Below, in pieces: positions 1-13,590 of a stretch of DNA of 64,000 nucleotides. Source of the DNA: Sciurus carolinensis (Eukaryota > Chordata > Mammalia > Rodentia > Sciuridae); contig NC_062220.1 of NCBI RefSeq assembly GCF_902686445.1, positions 116,856,643-116,920,642 of the forward strand, written 5' to 3'. Position numbers and translations under genes: made by a program. The notes beneath the pieces are model-generated. The model did no database searches. It was given only the letters and a program-made list of their open reading frames with translations, and was not told where the DNA came from. Position 1 is the first letter of the stretch; every line of letters begins with the position of its first letter.

Positions 1-956
1 TGGTAGTAGTGGATTCTAAGAAGCAAGCAAGTTGTGTGATCTGCACATGCACAAAGCTAACTATACTATGTAACCTAGTGTAACTTGATATGACCCTGGA
101 ATAGATAATAAAACTGAACTGGCTTTCCCACAGAGCCACTTCTTGCTCTTCACCATCCTGTGTGCTTGCCTCTTTATTGCTCTCCCCTTAACCCTTACAG
201 CCGGACCCCAGTTAATCTTTACACTGGATATATTATCTGTCTGTGCTTCTGATTTCTCATTTGATATACAGTTTCCATATCTCAATAACTTATTTTGACA
301 GATGAATAATATTCCATACACCATGAATACAGAGAACCTGTTACCCAACTATGTTGAATCTCCCCCCAGATAGACAGTGAATCACAAAATTTTTTTTTTG
401 CCTAAGTATATAATTAGTTTTTTAACTTTATAGGAGTTTGTGAAAATGTAGTACATTCATCCTCATTTATTTGATGAGGAAATTTATCAAGCATGGGATA
501 TAGAGATGAAAAAAATAACAAGGTCCTAGATTCTTGAAGTTTGTCTTTTAAGATGAGTATAAGAGAACAGGTAGGAGCAGCAGCAAGACTGAGTGGAGAC
601 TATGATCTTTCTTTTGCCAGAGAATCTGGGTTCAGATTTTGACTGCCTTATTGGCATGTCCTTTACTGCCACTAGGCAATGGAGTCTCCACTAAGGACAA
701 GTAGTTATTTGTATGTAAGTTATTTGTGTGTCAGTTAAATAAAATTAAAAATTCTCTCACTCACATTAGTTGAATTTCAGCTGCTTCATGGCTATGTGTG
801 ACTAGTGGAAATTATATTTGACTGAGCAAATATAGAATACTTCTGCCACAGCATAAAATTCTAGTGTACTATCTGATTACATAGTTCACTTAAAATTTAT
901 ATAACTCTGCTCTCTCACCTGTTAAATGAGAACAATTAAAACTATAAAAACATATA
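1..956. other. Intergenic, no gene recognised
   Basis: AT-rich unique-looking DNA with only short chance ORFs on either strand. I see no V segment, RSS or clear repeat here. Confidence 0.5.
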
Positions 957-1170
957 AGCTGGGAGTGGTGACACACACCTGTTATACCAGCATCTCGGGA
1001 GGCTGAGGCGGGAGGATTGCAAATTTAAAACCAGCTTTAGCAACAAGTGAAGCCATGAGCAGTTTAGTGAGATCCTGACTGAAAAAAAAAATTGAAAAAA
1101 GGACTGGGTATATGGTTCAGTGGTCAGGCACTCCTGGGTTTAATCCCCAGTATCAAAATAAATAAGAAAG
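957..1170 (+). repeat. B1-ID dimeric SINE (squirrel type)
   Basis: A 7SL-derived B1-like half (CACACCTGTTATACCAG, then GGAGGCTGAGGCGGGAGGAT) is followed by an A-rich linker and a tRNA-Ala-derived ID-like half (ATGGTTCAGTGGTCAGGCA, CTGGGTTTAATCCCC) and an A-rich tail. This B1+ID dimer is known from squirrels and their relatives, and it is one of the main reasons for the host call. Confidence 0.85.
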
Positions 1171-1734
1171 AATTTTAAAAACTCTATCTAATACTTTAAC
1201 AGTAGCTACACCCTCTCTGTGGGGTAGCATAATGAACCACTCTACCCTACTGAATTCACCCTACTGAGTTTCTAGCTCTACAGACCTACTCTTGAGAGAA
1301 ATTTTTGCTGCTAGCCTACATGTGACCCTGAAGTTCTATTTTCTTCCAGGAAGCAGCCTACAGTGAAAAATTGTGTCAACATGTGAGCAGACCTGTAGTC
1401 CTTACCCCAGGACCTCCTGGGTGTGTCCAATAAGCATAGTGAATTCTCAGGAAATCTCCTTGCCCACTCTGTAGGGTCTGTAGATTGTATCTCCTAAACA
1501 TTTCTCAAACCCATTCTCAAATCCAATGGCAACAACCACACCAGGTCTTGCCCACACAGTTCTGGGAAAGGCAATACTAAGAATTAAAACTCATATTGTG
1601 AAAATGGGCATGGGAAGCAAATATGTCAAAAACATTGGCTGTGGTGATTGAAAATGACAAATCAAACTCTGACATTTATTTATTAGTTTACAGAGTTAAA
1701 GAGAGTACATGTTAGGAGGGTGTTATTCCTCAAA
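1171..1734. other. Intergenic, no gene recognised
   Basis: Unique-looking DNA between two SINEs. No long ORF, V segment or RNA gene is visible. Confidence 0.5.
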
Positions 1735-1944
1735 TTTTTTTTTGATGGAGTACTAGGGATTGAATTCAGAGGCACTCAACCACTGAGCCACATCCCCAGC
1801 CCTATGTTGTATTTTATTTAGAGACAGGGTCTCACTGAGTTGCTTAGTGCCTTGCTGTTGCTGAGGCTGGCTTTGAACTCTCCATTTTCCTACCTCAGCC
1901 TCCTGAGCCACTGGGATTACAGGTGTGCACCACTGCACCTCAAC
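1735..1944 (-). repeat. B1-ID dimeric SINE, reverse orientation
   Basis: Read on the plus strand it starts with a T-run, then the reversed ID half (CACTGAGCCACATCCCCAGC), a linker, and the reversed B1 half (CTGGGATTACAGGTGTGCAC). The short ORF across it is repeat sequence, not a gene. Confidence 0.85.
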
Positions 1945-1964
1945 TTTAACACACTGTCACTCAA

Positions 1965-2541
1965 ATTAAAAAAAAATATTTTATTTGTTCTAGTTAGTTG
2001 TATATGACAGAATGCATTTATACATTTTGATAGATCATACATAAATAGAGTGTAATCTCTCATTTTTCTGATTATACATATTGCAGGATCACATTGGTCA
2101 TGCAGTCAAACATGTACATGAGGTAATAATGTTTGTTTCACTCTACTATCATCCCTTCCCCCATATCCCTTCCCCTCCATTCACTCCCCTCTCCCTAATA
2201 CAAAGTAACTTTATTCTTCCCTATCCCCCCGTACCTTATTGTGAATTAGCTTCCGCATATCAGAGAAAACATTAGATCTTTGAGTTTTTGGGTTTGACTT
2301 ATTTCACTTAACATGATATTCTCCAACTCCATCCATTTACCAGCAAATTCCAGAATTTCATTCTTCTTTAAAGATGAGTAATATTCTAATATATATATGA
2401 TGGAATATATATACAAATATCACATTTTCTTTATTCACTCATTTATTGAAGGGCATCTAGGTTGGTTCCATAGTTGAGCTATTGTGAATTGAGCTGCTAT
2501 AAACATTGATGTGACTGTGTCACTGTAGTATGTTGATTTAA
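1965..2541 (-). mobile_element. L1 3'-end fragment, 5' truncated
   Basis: This matches the 3' UTR and extreme 3' end of the minus-strand L1s elsewhere in the window: the tip CTAGTTAGTTGTATATGACA, a pyrimidine-rich strand (the polypurine tract of L1), then the landmark TTAACATGATATTCTCCAAC. It ends abruptly at GATTTAA, exactly where the COPS2 pseudogene begins. Confidence 0.8.
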
Positions 2542-4165
<1,624 letters not shown>

Positions 4166-6046
4166 CTTATGGTTATGCTAAATCATATACAAATGAAAGA
4201 TAAGATGTTGGTAATTTGTTTTAATATTAATCCATTTTCATCCAATTGAGAAGGGAGATAAGGTTCTGCCTTCCATACCTCCAGTCTGATCTATTAAACT
4301 AGAAGCACTGAGGCTGTTATTTATTTTTATGCCACCAATAGCTTTACAATCTTTTATCTCTGGTATCCAGATAAAAACAGAACCTTTGTCCTCAGAGGCT
4401 GTTTAGCTCCCTACCTGCATGGAATAGTTATATGTCTGGGAAGCAGAGGTCCAGTGTATGTGATGAGAGACACTGGGTTCTTCTGTTGGACCTTCCCAAT
4501 ACCCCCTGCACCTGTCCCAGCCATTCTGGTCATTCCTTGAGCTCTCAAATCCTAGGAAAACTTGACCCTCTCCTTTTTTTTCAGAATATGCTCTGGAGCA
4601 GCCCCTTAGTTCCCAGGTATAAGATGTAATCTTCAATTATTAGTGGCATAACTCTTAGACACAGGGCCTACTCACTTTCTCCAGTTTAATCCCAAGAATA
4701 ATCACCTTTCTTGTTTGGTTGGGATGATGTTGAAAGCCTAGACAGTTCTTCATGGTCTGACAGAATCTCCATGACCCACCAGTAGATGCTGCCACTGCTT
4801 CCTGCAGATGCTGCACGGTGCTGGGATTCTGGAACCCGGGGTTCTTCTATCGTATTCAGTTTACTAATCTCTACATTTTCCGCTGAGTATTACTATCTAG
4901 GAGAGTTAAATGGGGAGTAATTGCTGGACAGGTACAGAGTTTATATTGGGGATTATAAAAATGCATTCACCATAGACTTTGTGGACAATATCTCAGTTTC
5001 TGATTCATAGGAACAGATTGTGTCAGTGGAATTCAGACACTTAAATAAATTCAAGCACATCATTGTTAAAGAGATTACTCTGACTTGATCAAGGGCTGAT
5101 ATAGAAGAAAAGCAAGAGAGAAACTCGACCCTGGGGGCCCAGGCAGAACTGTGTTGTACACATTTTCAGGTCTGTGCAATGTGAGCTTTCCCAAAGACAT
5201 TTTTAGGGAGACTGAGTTCCCAGCATAATGCAAAAAAAGAAATTGAACTTCATTTTTCATGGTCTGTACAGGAGCTCAGAGGACAGAGGTGAGGCCAAAT
5301 GCTGTAAAAGATGCAGTGTGATGGGGAGACTGCCAAATGTGAACTTAAGGGAAGGACACAGAGTGTAGTGAGTAGACAAAGACATGGCATTTTAGGACCT
5401 CAGCCCTGGAGCACAGGGGCCTGGGCTGTCCCTGGGAGTCCTGAGGATTTTCACGTGACAGACATAGTCAGTATTCTCTGCCCAGTGCTCATGCTCCCAG
5501 TTTCTGTGCCTCTGAGCCTCTAGGACTGCCTAGGTCACACCATTCCAGCTCATAGGGCTAGGTTCACGCTCTCTGCTCAGATGAGTCTAACTCAGCTCAC
5601 TGGCTAAGATCAGATTTATGAGAAGGCCCAGTGTCTGCCAAGGGTGCAGAGGGTTGTGAGGAGATGTGGGCTTCCACTAGGGGGTATCTCCACAGCTTCT
5701 AAGACCCACTTTCTCTATTTCCCCTCCCTCTCTTCACTATTATTCAGACTAGGGAGGGAATAAGAGCTGCTTTAAGGGGACCTGCTCAGCCTGGGGCCTT
5801 CAATCCCAGACATTGAACAACACTCTTCAAAGTCATCTTTGAAATCATAGAATTTATGTGTATATAGCCCAGACATGAAGGCAACAATTGCACCCCTTCA
5901 AAGGTGCTAATGCCTCAGGGCCCAAGTGTGGAAGGAAGAAGAATTAGGAATTAGGAAGCTACCTATGCCATCATTGTCCAGCATTGTCCAGTTTCTCTAA
6001 ATTGCACTGAGTGTGTACATGGTTCTAGAATTTATGCCTGAGTTTG
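4166..6046. other. Intergenic, possible old V-unit flank
   Basis: No intact gene. A CTCF-like motif is at 5674-5687. The stretch near 4580-4780 faintly resembles 7650-7860 (shared TTCCCAGGTA and GATGATGTTGAA-like words), which may be an old duplication. Short ORFs in both strands lack V-domain or other recognisable motifs. Confidence 0.4.
5674..5687 (+). promoter_or_regulatory. CTCF-like motif
   Basis: CCACTAGGGGGTAT fits most of the CTCF core (CCASYAGRKGGC) in plus orientation. It lies about 760 bp upstream of the first V pseudogene exon. Motif match only. Confidence 0.4.
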
Positions 6047-6098
6047 GAATTTCTTTTTTTTTTTTTTTGTCTTCCTTTTTCCATTCTTTGTTTCTTTG

Positions 6099-6142
<44 letters not shown>
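6047..6142. repeat. Poly-T / CTTTT low-complexity tract
   Basis: T-runs interleaved with TTTCTTTG and repeated CTTTT units. A simple-sequence tract, possibly the decayed tail of an old minus-strand retroposon. Confidence 0.7.
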
Positions 6143-6148
<6 letters not shown>

Positions 6149-6310
6149 TTACACTCTTTCAAAAGTCTAAGTCAGTGATGGTCTGAGATAAAGAGAAAGA
6201 GCAGAGGCCTGGGGACAGGTAATAAAAAGGGAAAGCTCCAGTCTTCCCTAGGAAGTAGGAAGAGGGGCAGTTTCTAGTGCCCTAGAACTAAACTGCCTCT
6301 CTGATCCTTC

Positions 6311-6408
6311 TTTTTTTTTTTTTTTTTTTTTTGTGGTGCTGGGGATTGAACCCAGGGTCTTGTGCTTGTGAGGCAAGCACTCTACCAACTGAGCTATATC
6401 CCTAGCCC
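6311..6408 (-). repeat. ID-type SINE (tRNA-Ala derived), reverse
   Basis: A 22-base T-run (the reversed poly-A tail) is followed by GGTGCTGGGGATTGAACCCA and GCAAGCACTCTACCAACTGA, the reverse complement of an ID element with A and B boxes. It sits just before the first V pseudogene exon, probably in its former intron. Similar CCTTCTTTT words on both sides may be a target-site duplication. Confidence 0.85.
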
Positions 6409-6436
6409 TTCACCCTTCTTTTCTATGGATATTTAG

Positions 6437-6739
6437 AGGCTTAGCCTCTGCTGACTCAGTCATCTGCTGTGTCCATGTCTATGGGACTCAGTCACCATTT
6501 CCTGTCCTGGAAGCAGCAGCAGTACATCATAACACCAGGGTAGATGCCCATTATCAGCAGATCCCTGGCCTTGCCCCCATGATCCTCAGGTATGATGGCA
6601 GTACTTGGGTCTCAGGGACTCTTACCCAAGTCTCAGTCTCCATATTGGGCCAAGTAGCATTCCTTAACATCTGTGGGCTCCAGCTTGAGGATGAGACAGA
6701 TGGTTACTACATGGTTTTGGACACAAGCAATAATGCTTA
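6437..6739 (+). pseudogene. Immunoglobulin lambda V pseudogene, IGLV1/2-like
   Basis: A decayed V exon. After an acceptor-like TATTTAG it reads CTGCTGACTCAGTC (the LTQS start of framework 1). Next come a TTTCCTGTCCTGGAAGCAGC stretch equivalent to ISC-GSS around Cys23, TATCAGCAGATCCCTGGCCT (YQQIPGL) for framework 2, and CTCCAGCTTGAGGATGAGAC (LQLEDET) for framework 3. The expected YYC is degraded to TACTACATG, and several stops and frameshifts break the frame. The RSS is still recognisable at 6740-6778. No convincing leader exon or octamer was found upstream; a CCTGGGGACAGGTAA word near 6207 could be a leader remnant. The subgroup call is loose. Confidence 0.82.
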
Positions 6740-6778
6740 CACAATGCTCTAGGCCAGGGAAGAAGTGAGAAAAATACC
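6740..6778 (+). other. Degenerate V lambda RSS (23-bp spacer)
   Basis: Heptamer CACAATG (one change from CACAGTG), a 23-bp spacer, then nonamer AAAAATACC (two changes from ACAAAAACC). It supports the V-pseudogene identity of the preceding exon. Confidence 0.75.
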
Positions 6779-8697
6779 AGCCCTAAGTCTAGCATTGGAC
6801 CTAGTCTGTGGCCAATTCAACTGCTTTCCACTGAGCTAATGCTCAAAATATGAGTCTCAGAACCTCTCTGGGGAACATCGTCCTACCCTTTCAAATTCTG
6901 AAGACTTATTTTGTCAGTAACATATTGATTTCCTCAAATTCATCTGAATTAGTATCAGGGACAGGATGCCTTGGACAGGGAGTTCCTGGTGGTGTCAGGG
7001 CAAAAACTGAACTCAGAATCTGTTGGGTCTGACTTAGCAAAACACATGGATTCAGAGATCTGTGCACTCTCTCCATTTACTGAATTCCTACCAACTACCA
7101 TACTGGGCTCTCCAGGACACAGTATGAATAAGAGAAATAGAACCCTTTTCTTCAGAGAACTGACACTAGCATGGGTACAGCCCCATTTGTCTCTGGTTTG
7201 TTATAAAACCTCAATGACCAACTAGGGACCCTATTTGATTATCACTCTCACACCTGAATTCAAGCCAGTCCCACCAAGAATCCTTGTGTCAGGAAGAAGC
7301 AAGACAAAAATCATTTGTTGGGTTTCATTTCTATTTGTCACTGCCTATGAACAAGACCATATCAGTGTATGGGTTATGCTGTCACTAGTGCTGCTAAAAC
7401 TATAGAAATTTATGATATTTTGTCAGTTCATCTTTGTGGGTTAGACAAAAATATATATTTTCTGCTTTTCTGCCCATTTAAACAGAATATTTGAGTTCAG
7501 AAACAAAAGTAGCCACCAGTTCTAGGGAAGAGTGTCAAGGACAGGACCAGTAGGTGAGGCTCTCTGGTTCCTGGTCCAGGTTGTGCTGCTTATTTCCTGA
7601 GCTCTGACATCTCAGAGAAGATGGGTTTCTGGATTTCTTTCTTCCTTTTGAAAAGTTAACCCCTGAATTCCCAGGTACAGGGTGGTGCCTCCCCAGTTAG
7701 ACATGGCTCTCAGACCCATCTCAAGTTGACTTCCTCCAATTAACATAAGAACTTCTAATTCTTTGTTGTGTCTAGTTCTTTGCTTGGTATGATGTTGAAG
7801 AAATCTCAGTTATTTTGTAGCTAGACATTATAAACCACAGGAAACCCATGGAACTCTCAGTGAATAAATTGATCATGGTCCAATGAGGGTGGATGATAGG
7901 TCACAAGGTTTCCTGTGGTCAGGATTAGGGAAAGAACATCTAAAAAGGGACAGAGATTCCACTTATAGTAATATTCTTTTTATAACAATTCTCATGTAGA
8001 GGGAAATTACAAAGCCAGGTTAACATATCCTAATTATTTCAGATGTCAAAAGAAAATAAATCTGTATAGGGTTATGGTCAAAGCAAATTAGAAGCTGGAG
8101 AAGCAAGAAACAGCAGAAACAGATTATCTCAGATAGTGTTCTATTCTCGTGGAAAATATAAATGTGAAAATTGAAGGCATGTATGGGAGGGGAGGGGGAA
8201 ACTAATAGGAGACTCTCACAATAACAAAAACCATAAGAAAGTAGTAAGTCATTTTGCAAGAATAACCAGTGTGTGATGATTGCCAGGTGAGATCCACCTG
8301 GAAACTTTTAACTACAACTTTGGTTCAAGAAGATCACAGTCTAGAAATAAGTCCAGAAACATGGCAGAGGCAAACTCACTTGAAACATCTGATAGCATGA
8401 GCACTGTGAATTACACTCTCTATTTATCTGACTTCAGGTTATTACTGATCTTGAAAAAATAATGTCTAAATCCCAAACACCATGGAGGTTACCTCCCCAT
8501 TCAACTGCCCTTCACATTAACATCAGAAAGATCCTTCTGCAGAAATTATGGTGCTCTTCCAGATTCGGGCAGGGTGAAAGAGGTTGGATGACCTGGGATA
8601 TGAGGTTATGAGGGGGCATGTTTATACTGGTCCTGAGAAGGACTGGCTCTAGGCCAGGTCATGGAGGAAAATACAGGCCTTTAAACTCCTGAAAAAA
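6779..8697. other. Intergenic, no gene recognised
   Basis: Unique-looking DNA downstream of the V pseudogene. Small ORFs only, none with V-domain or transposon motifs. Confidence 0.45.
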
Positions 8698-9399
8698 CAG
8701 TACTCTTCTATTAAAAATTTATTCTAACTAGTTATACATGAAAGCAAAATGCATTTTGACACATTGTCACAAATGGAGCTCAACTTCCCATTCTTCTGAC
8801 TGTATAGGATGCAGAGTCACACCGGTAGTACAATCATATGTGTACATAGGGTAATAATAATCAGTGATGAATTCACTGAAAGAGGAATCAGAAAACTACC
8901 CCATTCACAATATCCTCAAAAAAATACTTGGGAATCAATCTAACAAGGGTGAAAAACATGCTCAGTGAAAGCTACAGAACACTAAAGAAAAAAATTGAAG
9001 AAGACCTTAGAAGATGGAAAGATCTCCCATATTCTTGGATAGGCAGAATTAATATTGTCAAAATGGCCATACTACCAAAAATGTTGTACAGATTTAATGC
9101 AATTCCTATTCATATCCCAATGACATTCTTCACAGAATTAGAAAAAGGCAATCATGAAATTCATTTGGAAAAATAAGAGACCCTGAATATCCAAAGTAAT
9201 CCTTAACAAGAAGAGTGATGCAGGAGGTATTCCAATACCAGACCTTTAATGATACTACACAGCAATTGTAACAAAAATGGCATGGTATTGGCACCAAAAT
9301 AGACATGTAGGCCAATGGTACAGAATAGAAGACACAAAGACAAACCCACATAAATATGGTTATCTCATACTAGATGAAGGTACCAAAGGCAGTATTCTT
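8698..9399. mobile_element. L1 insertion with internal inversion, with TSD
   Basis: The left part (8708 to about 8862) is an L1 3' end on the minus strand. From about 8863 to 9389 the orientation flips to plus and encodes ORF2 sequence such as [20 protein letters not shown] (8928-9176). The whole is flanked by CAGTACTCTT (8698-8707) and CAGTATTCTT (9390-9399), a 10-bp target-site duplication with one mismatch. This is the known signature of twin priming during L1 insertion. Confidence 0.85.
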
Positions 9400-10275
9400 T
9401 GTGAAGTATGATTTCATTTCTTCTGTCCCCTCTAAAGCATCATGAACTGACTTTCACCCTTGTTTCCTATTTCAATTTCCATGCTCATGGTGTTGTTCAG
9501 GCCTGAGGTCCAGGAAGAGGTAGAAGAATAATTACACAGATGGAACAAATTTGTGCAAAGGAACTTGATCTAAAATACTTCAAGTGAATAGTGTAAGAAA
9601 CACTTGGAGATGGAATCACCTAAATTCTAACAATTTTGCTCTAGTAAATGGAACTCTGGGATTCTCCATCATGACCAAGATCTCTCTTCTCTCCACAATC
9701 CTCAGTTATTAGAAAAGCATTTCTCTAGGGAGAAAATGAAAGGATTCTGGAGGCACTGCCATTTACTCCTGTCTCCAGAACACGGGTAGCTGGTCATCTC
9801 ATTATCTCTATTACCCTGTACATTTTCTGCAGGAATCATGGATTACATTGTGTTGAGCATGATTAACAGCATCTAGATCTTTGTATAAAACTTTACATAT
9901 TTTCTTGTTCCAGCAGTATTATGACACCCAAATAGGAAAATAATAGATTTGAATATGAGAAGTTGATTTTAAATAACATAGAAAATATTTATCAAAATAT
10001 TAGCAAGTTGAATCCATGTTATAGTGATAAATATTTACCTTACCCGTCCAGGAGGGTTTGAATTGAGACATTTGCAAAGTCTCTGGTGGATGGTGAACAG
10101 GAACTTTGGAAGGAGAGAACTAAAGAAATATGAACTAAAGATCAGATACTCCAGTTGGAAGAGAACCTCTGAGTTCTCAGTGCTGGTTATATGAAATACT
10201 ATAGGAGAAAACGATGGAGCAACTGACCATACAGCCAGTCATGGCAGCAAATATCAGTATGGTCCTTCAGAAGCT
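9400..10275. other. Intergenic; duplicated V-unit flank
   Basis: No gene. The stretch 9430-9560 is related to 26670-26790: both have TTGTTCAGGCCT, then an AGGAAGAGGTAGAAGAATAA-like block and a CACACAG word in the same order. I read this as the start of a duplicated V unit. Confidence 0.55.
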
Positions 10276-10293
10276 AAAAAGTATAGTTTTTAA

Positions 10294-11205
10294 AGAAAAT
10301 TTTTAATATTTGTTCTAAATTAGTTATAAATAAAAGTAGAATGCATTTTGACACATTGTACACAAATGGAGCACAACTTCTCATTCCTATGACTGTACAA
10401 GGTGTAGTCACACCATGTGTGTAGGGTAATAATGTCCATCTCATTTCTCTGTCCTTCCCATCCCCACACGCTCCCCTCACTTCCCTCTGCCCAATCCAAA
10501 GTTCCTTCATTCTTCCCTACTCCCACCACCCCATTATGGATCAGCATCACTTATCAGAGAAAACATTTGACTTTCGATTTTTTGGGTTTTGACTTATTTC
10601 GCTTAGCATGATATTCTCCAGCTCTGTCCATTTACCTGCAAATACCATAATTTCATTCTTCTTTAAAGCTGAGTAATATTCCATTGTGTATATATACCAC
10701 ATTTTCTTTATCCATTCATCTGTTGAAGGGCACAACAACTATGGATGGTTCCATAGTTTAGCTATTGTGAATTAAGTTGCTGGAAATACTGATATGGCTG
10801 CATCACTGTAGTATGCTGGCTTTAAATCCTTTGGGTATAAACCAATGAGTGACATACCTGGGTTAAATGTTGGTTTCATTCCAAGTTTTCTGAGGAATCT
10901 CCATACTGCTTTCCATAGTGTTTGTACCAATTTGCATTCCCACCACCAATGTAAGTGTACCTTTTCCTCCATATCCTTGCCAACATTTATTGTTGCTTGT
11001 ATTCTTGAAAATTGCAATTCTGACTGGAGTGAGATGAAATTTTTGAGTAGTTTTGATTTGCATTTCTCTAATTAATAGAGATGTTGAACCTTTTTCATAT
11101 ATTTGTTGATGGATTTTTTTTTTTCTGTGAAGTGTCTGCTCAGTACCTTAGCCCATTTATTGATTGGGTTATTTACTTTACTGGGTTTTTTGGTGTTAAG
11201 TTTTT
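10294..11205 (-). mobile_element. L1 3'-end fragment with TSD
   Basis: A 5'-truncated minus-strand L1: 3' UTR, then the C-terminal end of ORF2 (for example [20 protein letters not shown] in 10772-11017). It is flanked by similar copies of AAAA(A/G)GTATAGTTT-AAA at about 10276-10293 and 11206-11223, the target-site duplication. Confidence 0.88.
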
Positions 11206-11223
11206 AAAAGGTATAGTTTAAAA

Positions 11224-12056
11224 GAAGATTATGACTATATTAAAAGACATCATCCAATGGCTACCAGGACTGTTCCTCTCTGATTCTTCTGCATTGTGAT
11301 GAATTCTTGGTGCCCTGAGTTCTCTTTCAATATCCATATTCTCAAGTATTCCATTCAGCACTAACTCCTAATTGCCACCCAGCTATCACTAAAGGATCAG
11401 AATTGTAGTCTGAGGTGTGTTGAAAATGTAAGAGACAACATGTGGAGTTGTCTCAGAGGACCCTTCCAAGGTCTGAAATCCATGCTCTTAACTATTATTT
11501 TCCAATTTATTTGTCATGAGAAGTGTAATATCTGTAATATCTTTAATATGCAATATTTGTAGAGAAGATATTATCCTAGTCTTTTATTTGTCATTGATGT
11601 CAGTCCTTGAAAATGACTTACAGAAGTTGTTACATATAATTTGGGATATTTTCAATGATTTTTATATTCATTTATTTGCTTGATGCTATAATTTAATCTT
11701 AATTTTTGATACATCTAAAGTTACATATTTTTGTAATATCAAAGGAATGCATTTTCCCAATACACAGAATCTAATCCATAAATATTTGGATATGAGTTGA
11801 GACTCTAAAAGGCAAATGATAGGAAAATCTATAAGCATGAAAAGTTATTAAATAGAAAATTTACCAACAACCCAGGAATTAATATAAATTTGCTCTTTTA
11901 AACTGTGATGGGCACTGATCTTGCTGTTTATTTTTTGCCGGTTATGGGAGAAATTGTCTCTCCCAAATTCTTCTTGACAACCAGATAACCTTTTCATTCC
12001 TCCTTCAGTTACCTTTAAGCTATTTTTTGTGATTACTTACAGAGTATCACTTATAA
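11224..12056. other. Intergenic AT-rich, no gene recognised
   Basis: AT-rich unique sequence with no V, RNA or mobile-element hallmark. Confidence 0.5.
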
Positions 12057-12421
12057 TTGATTATCACTCATACTCAGTGGTCACCTAGAATAAAGAAGTG
12101 TTGGCATCTCAAGCCTGGGTGTGCTTCTCTATGTAACAGCAACTCCAGCCCTGGGTTCCCCTCTGCTGTTGATGGTGATAGTTTTAGGACTCAATCTGTG
12201 GGGAATCTCTGTCCCTTCACACTCCAGACAGGACTGTGTGATTCCCCTGTGAGCTCACGGCTGGAGGGTGGAAGTCCCAGTAATCACCCACAGAGGGAGG
12301 AATTGAGTTCGCTGGGGGTGGGGGTCGGGGGGTGGAGAATGTGGCCAGAGCACCTGCCTAATGCTGTGCAGCTTTGCTGTTAGTCTGGTACTTGCAGGTG
12401 CTTCTGTACCCACCATATGGG
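12057..12421. other. V-unit flank shared with 28.8 kb
   Basis: Sequence from about 12097 to 12250 is related to about 28835-28990. Shared blocks in order include GGCATCTCAAGCCT / GGCATCCCAAGCCT, CCTGGGTTCC / CCTGGGCTCC, and AGTTTTAGGACTCAATC / AGTTTTCAGGACTCAGTC. The two lie upstream of the IGLV6-like and IGLV8-like genes. The 108-codon ORF across it is chance. Confidence 0.6.
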
Positions 12422-13394
12422 TGAGCCTGTAGGGGTCCAGCCCTAGCAGGGGTCGGGGGTCCTAGGTGGATGGGAGGCGTTGGCACGGTGGAGAAATAGC
12501 ACACAGAGACACCAAGTGCTCTGAGGCTGAATCTGTCTTTATTTTTTCTGCCAGCCTTTTTATAGATATTTGGTTAGTTTTAAACAAGAAAAACCGTCAA
12601 AAGTACAATCTATGCTTCTTCTCAAAGTACACATTCTCTCTCCCAGACCAAAACAACCTTATTTCCCAGCTAGATTAAAACAAACTTGTCTCCCAGCTAA
12701 ACTGAGGGCACCATGATTTGCCAGACTTTAACCTTCAGAACAAACATGTTACTAGATTTTCTGAGAAACCACCCCCACCATGAACTCCAGTGTTTAACAG
12801 TGAAAAGTTTTTACTATTATTAAAGGACAAAGAAATCAACTTATAGTTAATATTTAGTCTATTCAATTTCATATAATGGCAGACTACAATCTTATTCTGA
12901 TTCTCAAAGAATTAGACTAAACATAGGAAAAGCACAAATTATATTTATGACGAACCTAAATGTTTTTATTATGTAAAGTATCTCTAGAATCAACTATTGG
13001 AACTAGGAAAGCAACAAAGGCTAAACACCACATCCAAGCTCAGAGGAATGCCTCTTTATCCATCTATTATTATAGTAAAGTAATCACAGGCTCCTTTAAA
13101 CTCGAGCACAGTTACAATTGTTTATTTTCATATTTTATTTATGTACTACTGCCAAATTTTCATTGTGCACTATTTTGTGTCCCAATACAGTAAAACCTTC
13201 CCAATGTTTTCCCGATAAGTTTCTAAATGATATATTGATTATTAATATTAAAAAGCAACTACACATGGAGACATGCCATGCCTATGGCCCCCAAGAGGGA
13301 GGAGGATCAACAGAACCATGTCAAGTGTCGGATCCTCTATTCTAACAGACCATGTCAAGCGTTGGAGTGGCAGGGAATAGACGTGGCATGAGCC
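12422..13394 (-). mobile_element. Solo LTR, class II ERV-like, with 6-bp TSD
   Basis: TGAGCC occurs at 12422-12427 and 13389-13394. The 961 bp between them begin TG and end CA on either strand, as an LTR must. On the minus strand there is a TATA-like TATAAAAAGG (12555-12564) and an AATAAA (12538-12543) close to the CTACA 3' end. A 6-bp duplication is typical of ERVK-like elements. No internal viral coding region is present, so it is a recombined solo LTR. It lies only about 100 bp upstream of the octamer of the IGLV6-like gene, pointing away from it. Short ORFs inside are noise. Confidence 0.8.
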
Positions 13395-13483
13395 CTCCCT
13401 TCTCCTACTTTTAGTTTCCATTTCTCAGAAAGAGCTAAGCTGAGGTTAAAGGAGAGCTCTGCACAGCCTCCAGAAAGGAAGAG

Positions 13484-13491
13484 ATTTGCAT
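13484..13491 (+). promoter_or_regulatory. Ig octamer, IGLV6-like promoter
   Basis: Perfect ATTTGCAT, 100 bp before the leader ATG at 13591. The octamer is the Oct-1/Oct-2 site needed for B-cell expression of Ig V genes. No clear TATA box lies between it and the ATG. Confidence 0.9.
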
Positions 13492-13590
13492 AGAGAAGTC
13501 TACTCATAGAATCACAAGGACAGATAAGAAGGGTTGGTGGGCTCAGGCCTGGCTGAGGGCTCAGGAAGCAGAGTCTGGGGCATCGTTACC

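Noticed and set aside
12057..12383. 108-codon plus-strand ORF
   Set aside because: It has no domain, lies in the duplicated V flank, and is not conserved as an ORF in the paralogous 28.8-kb copy.
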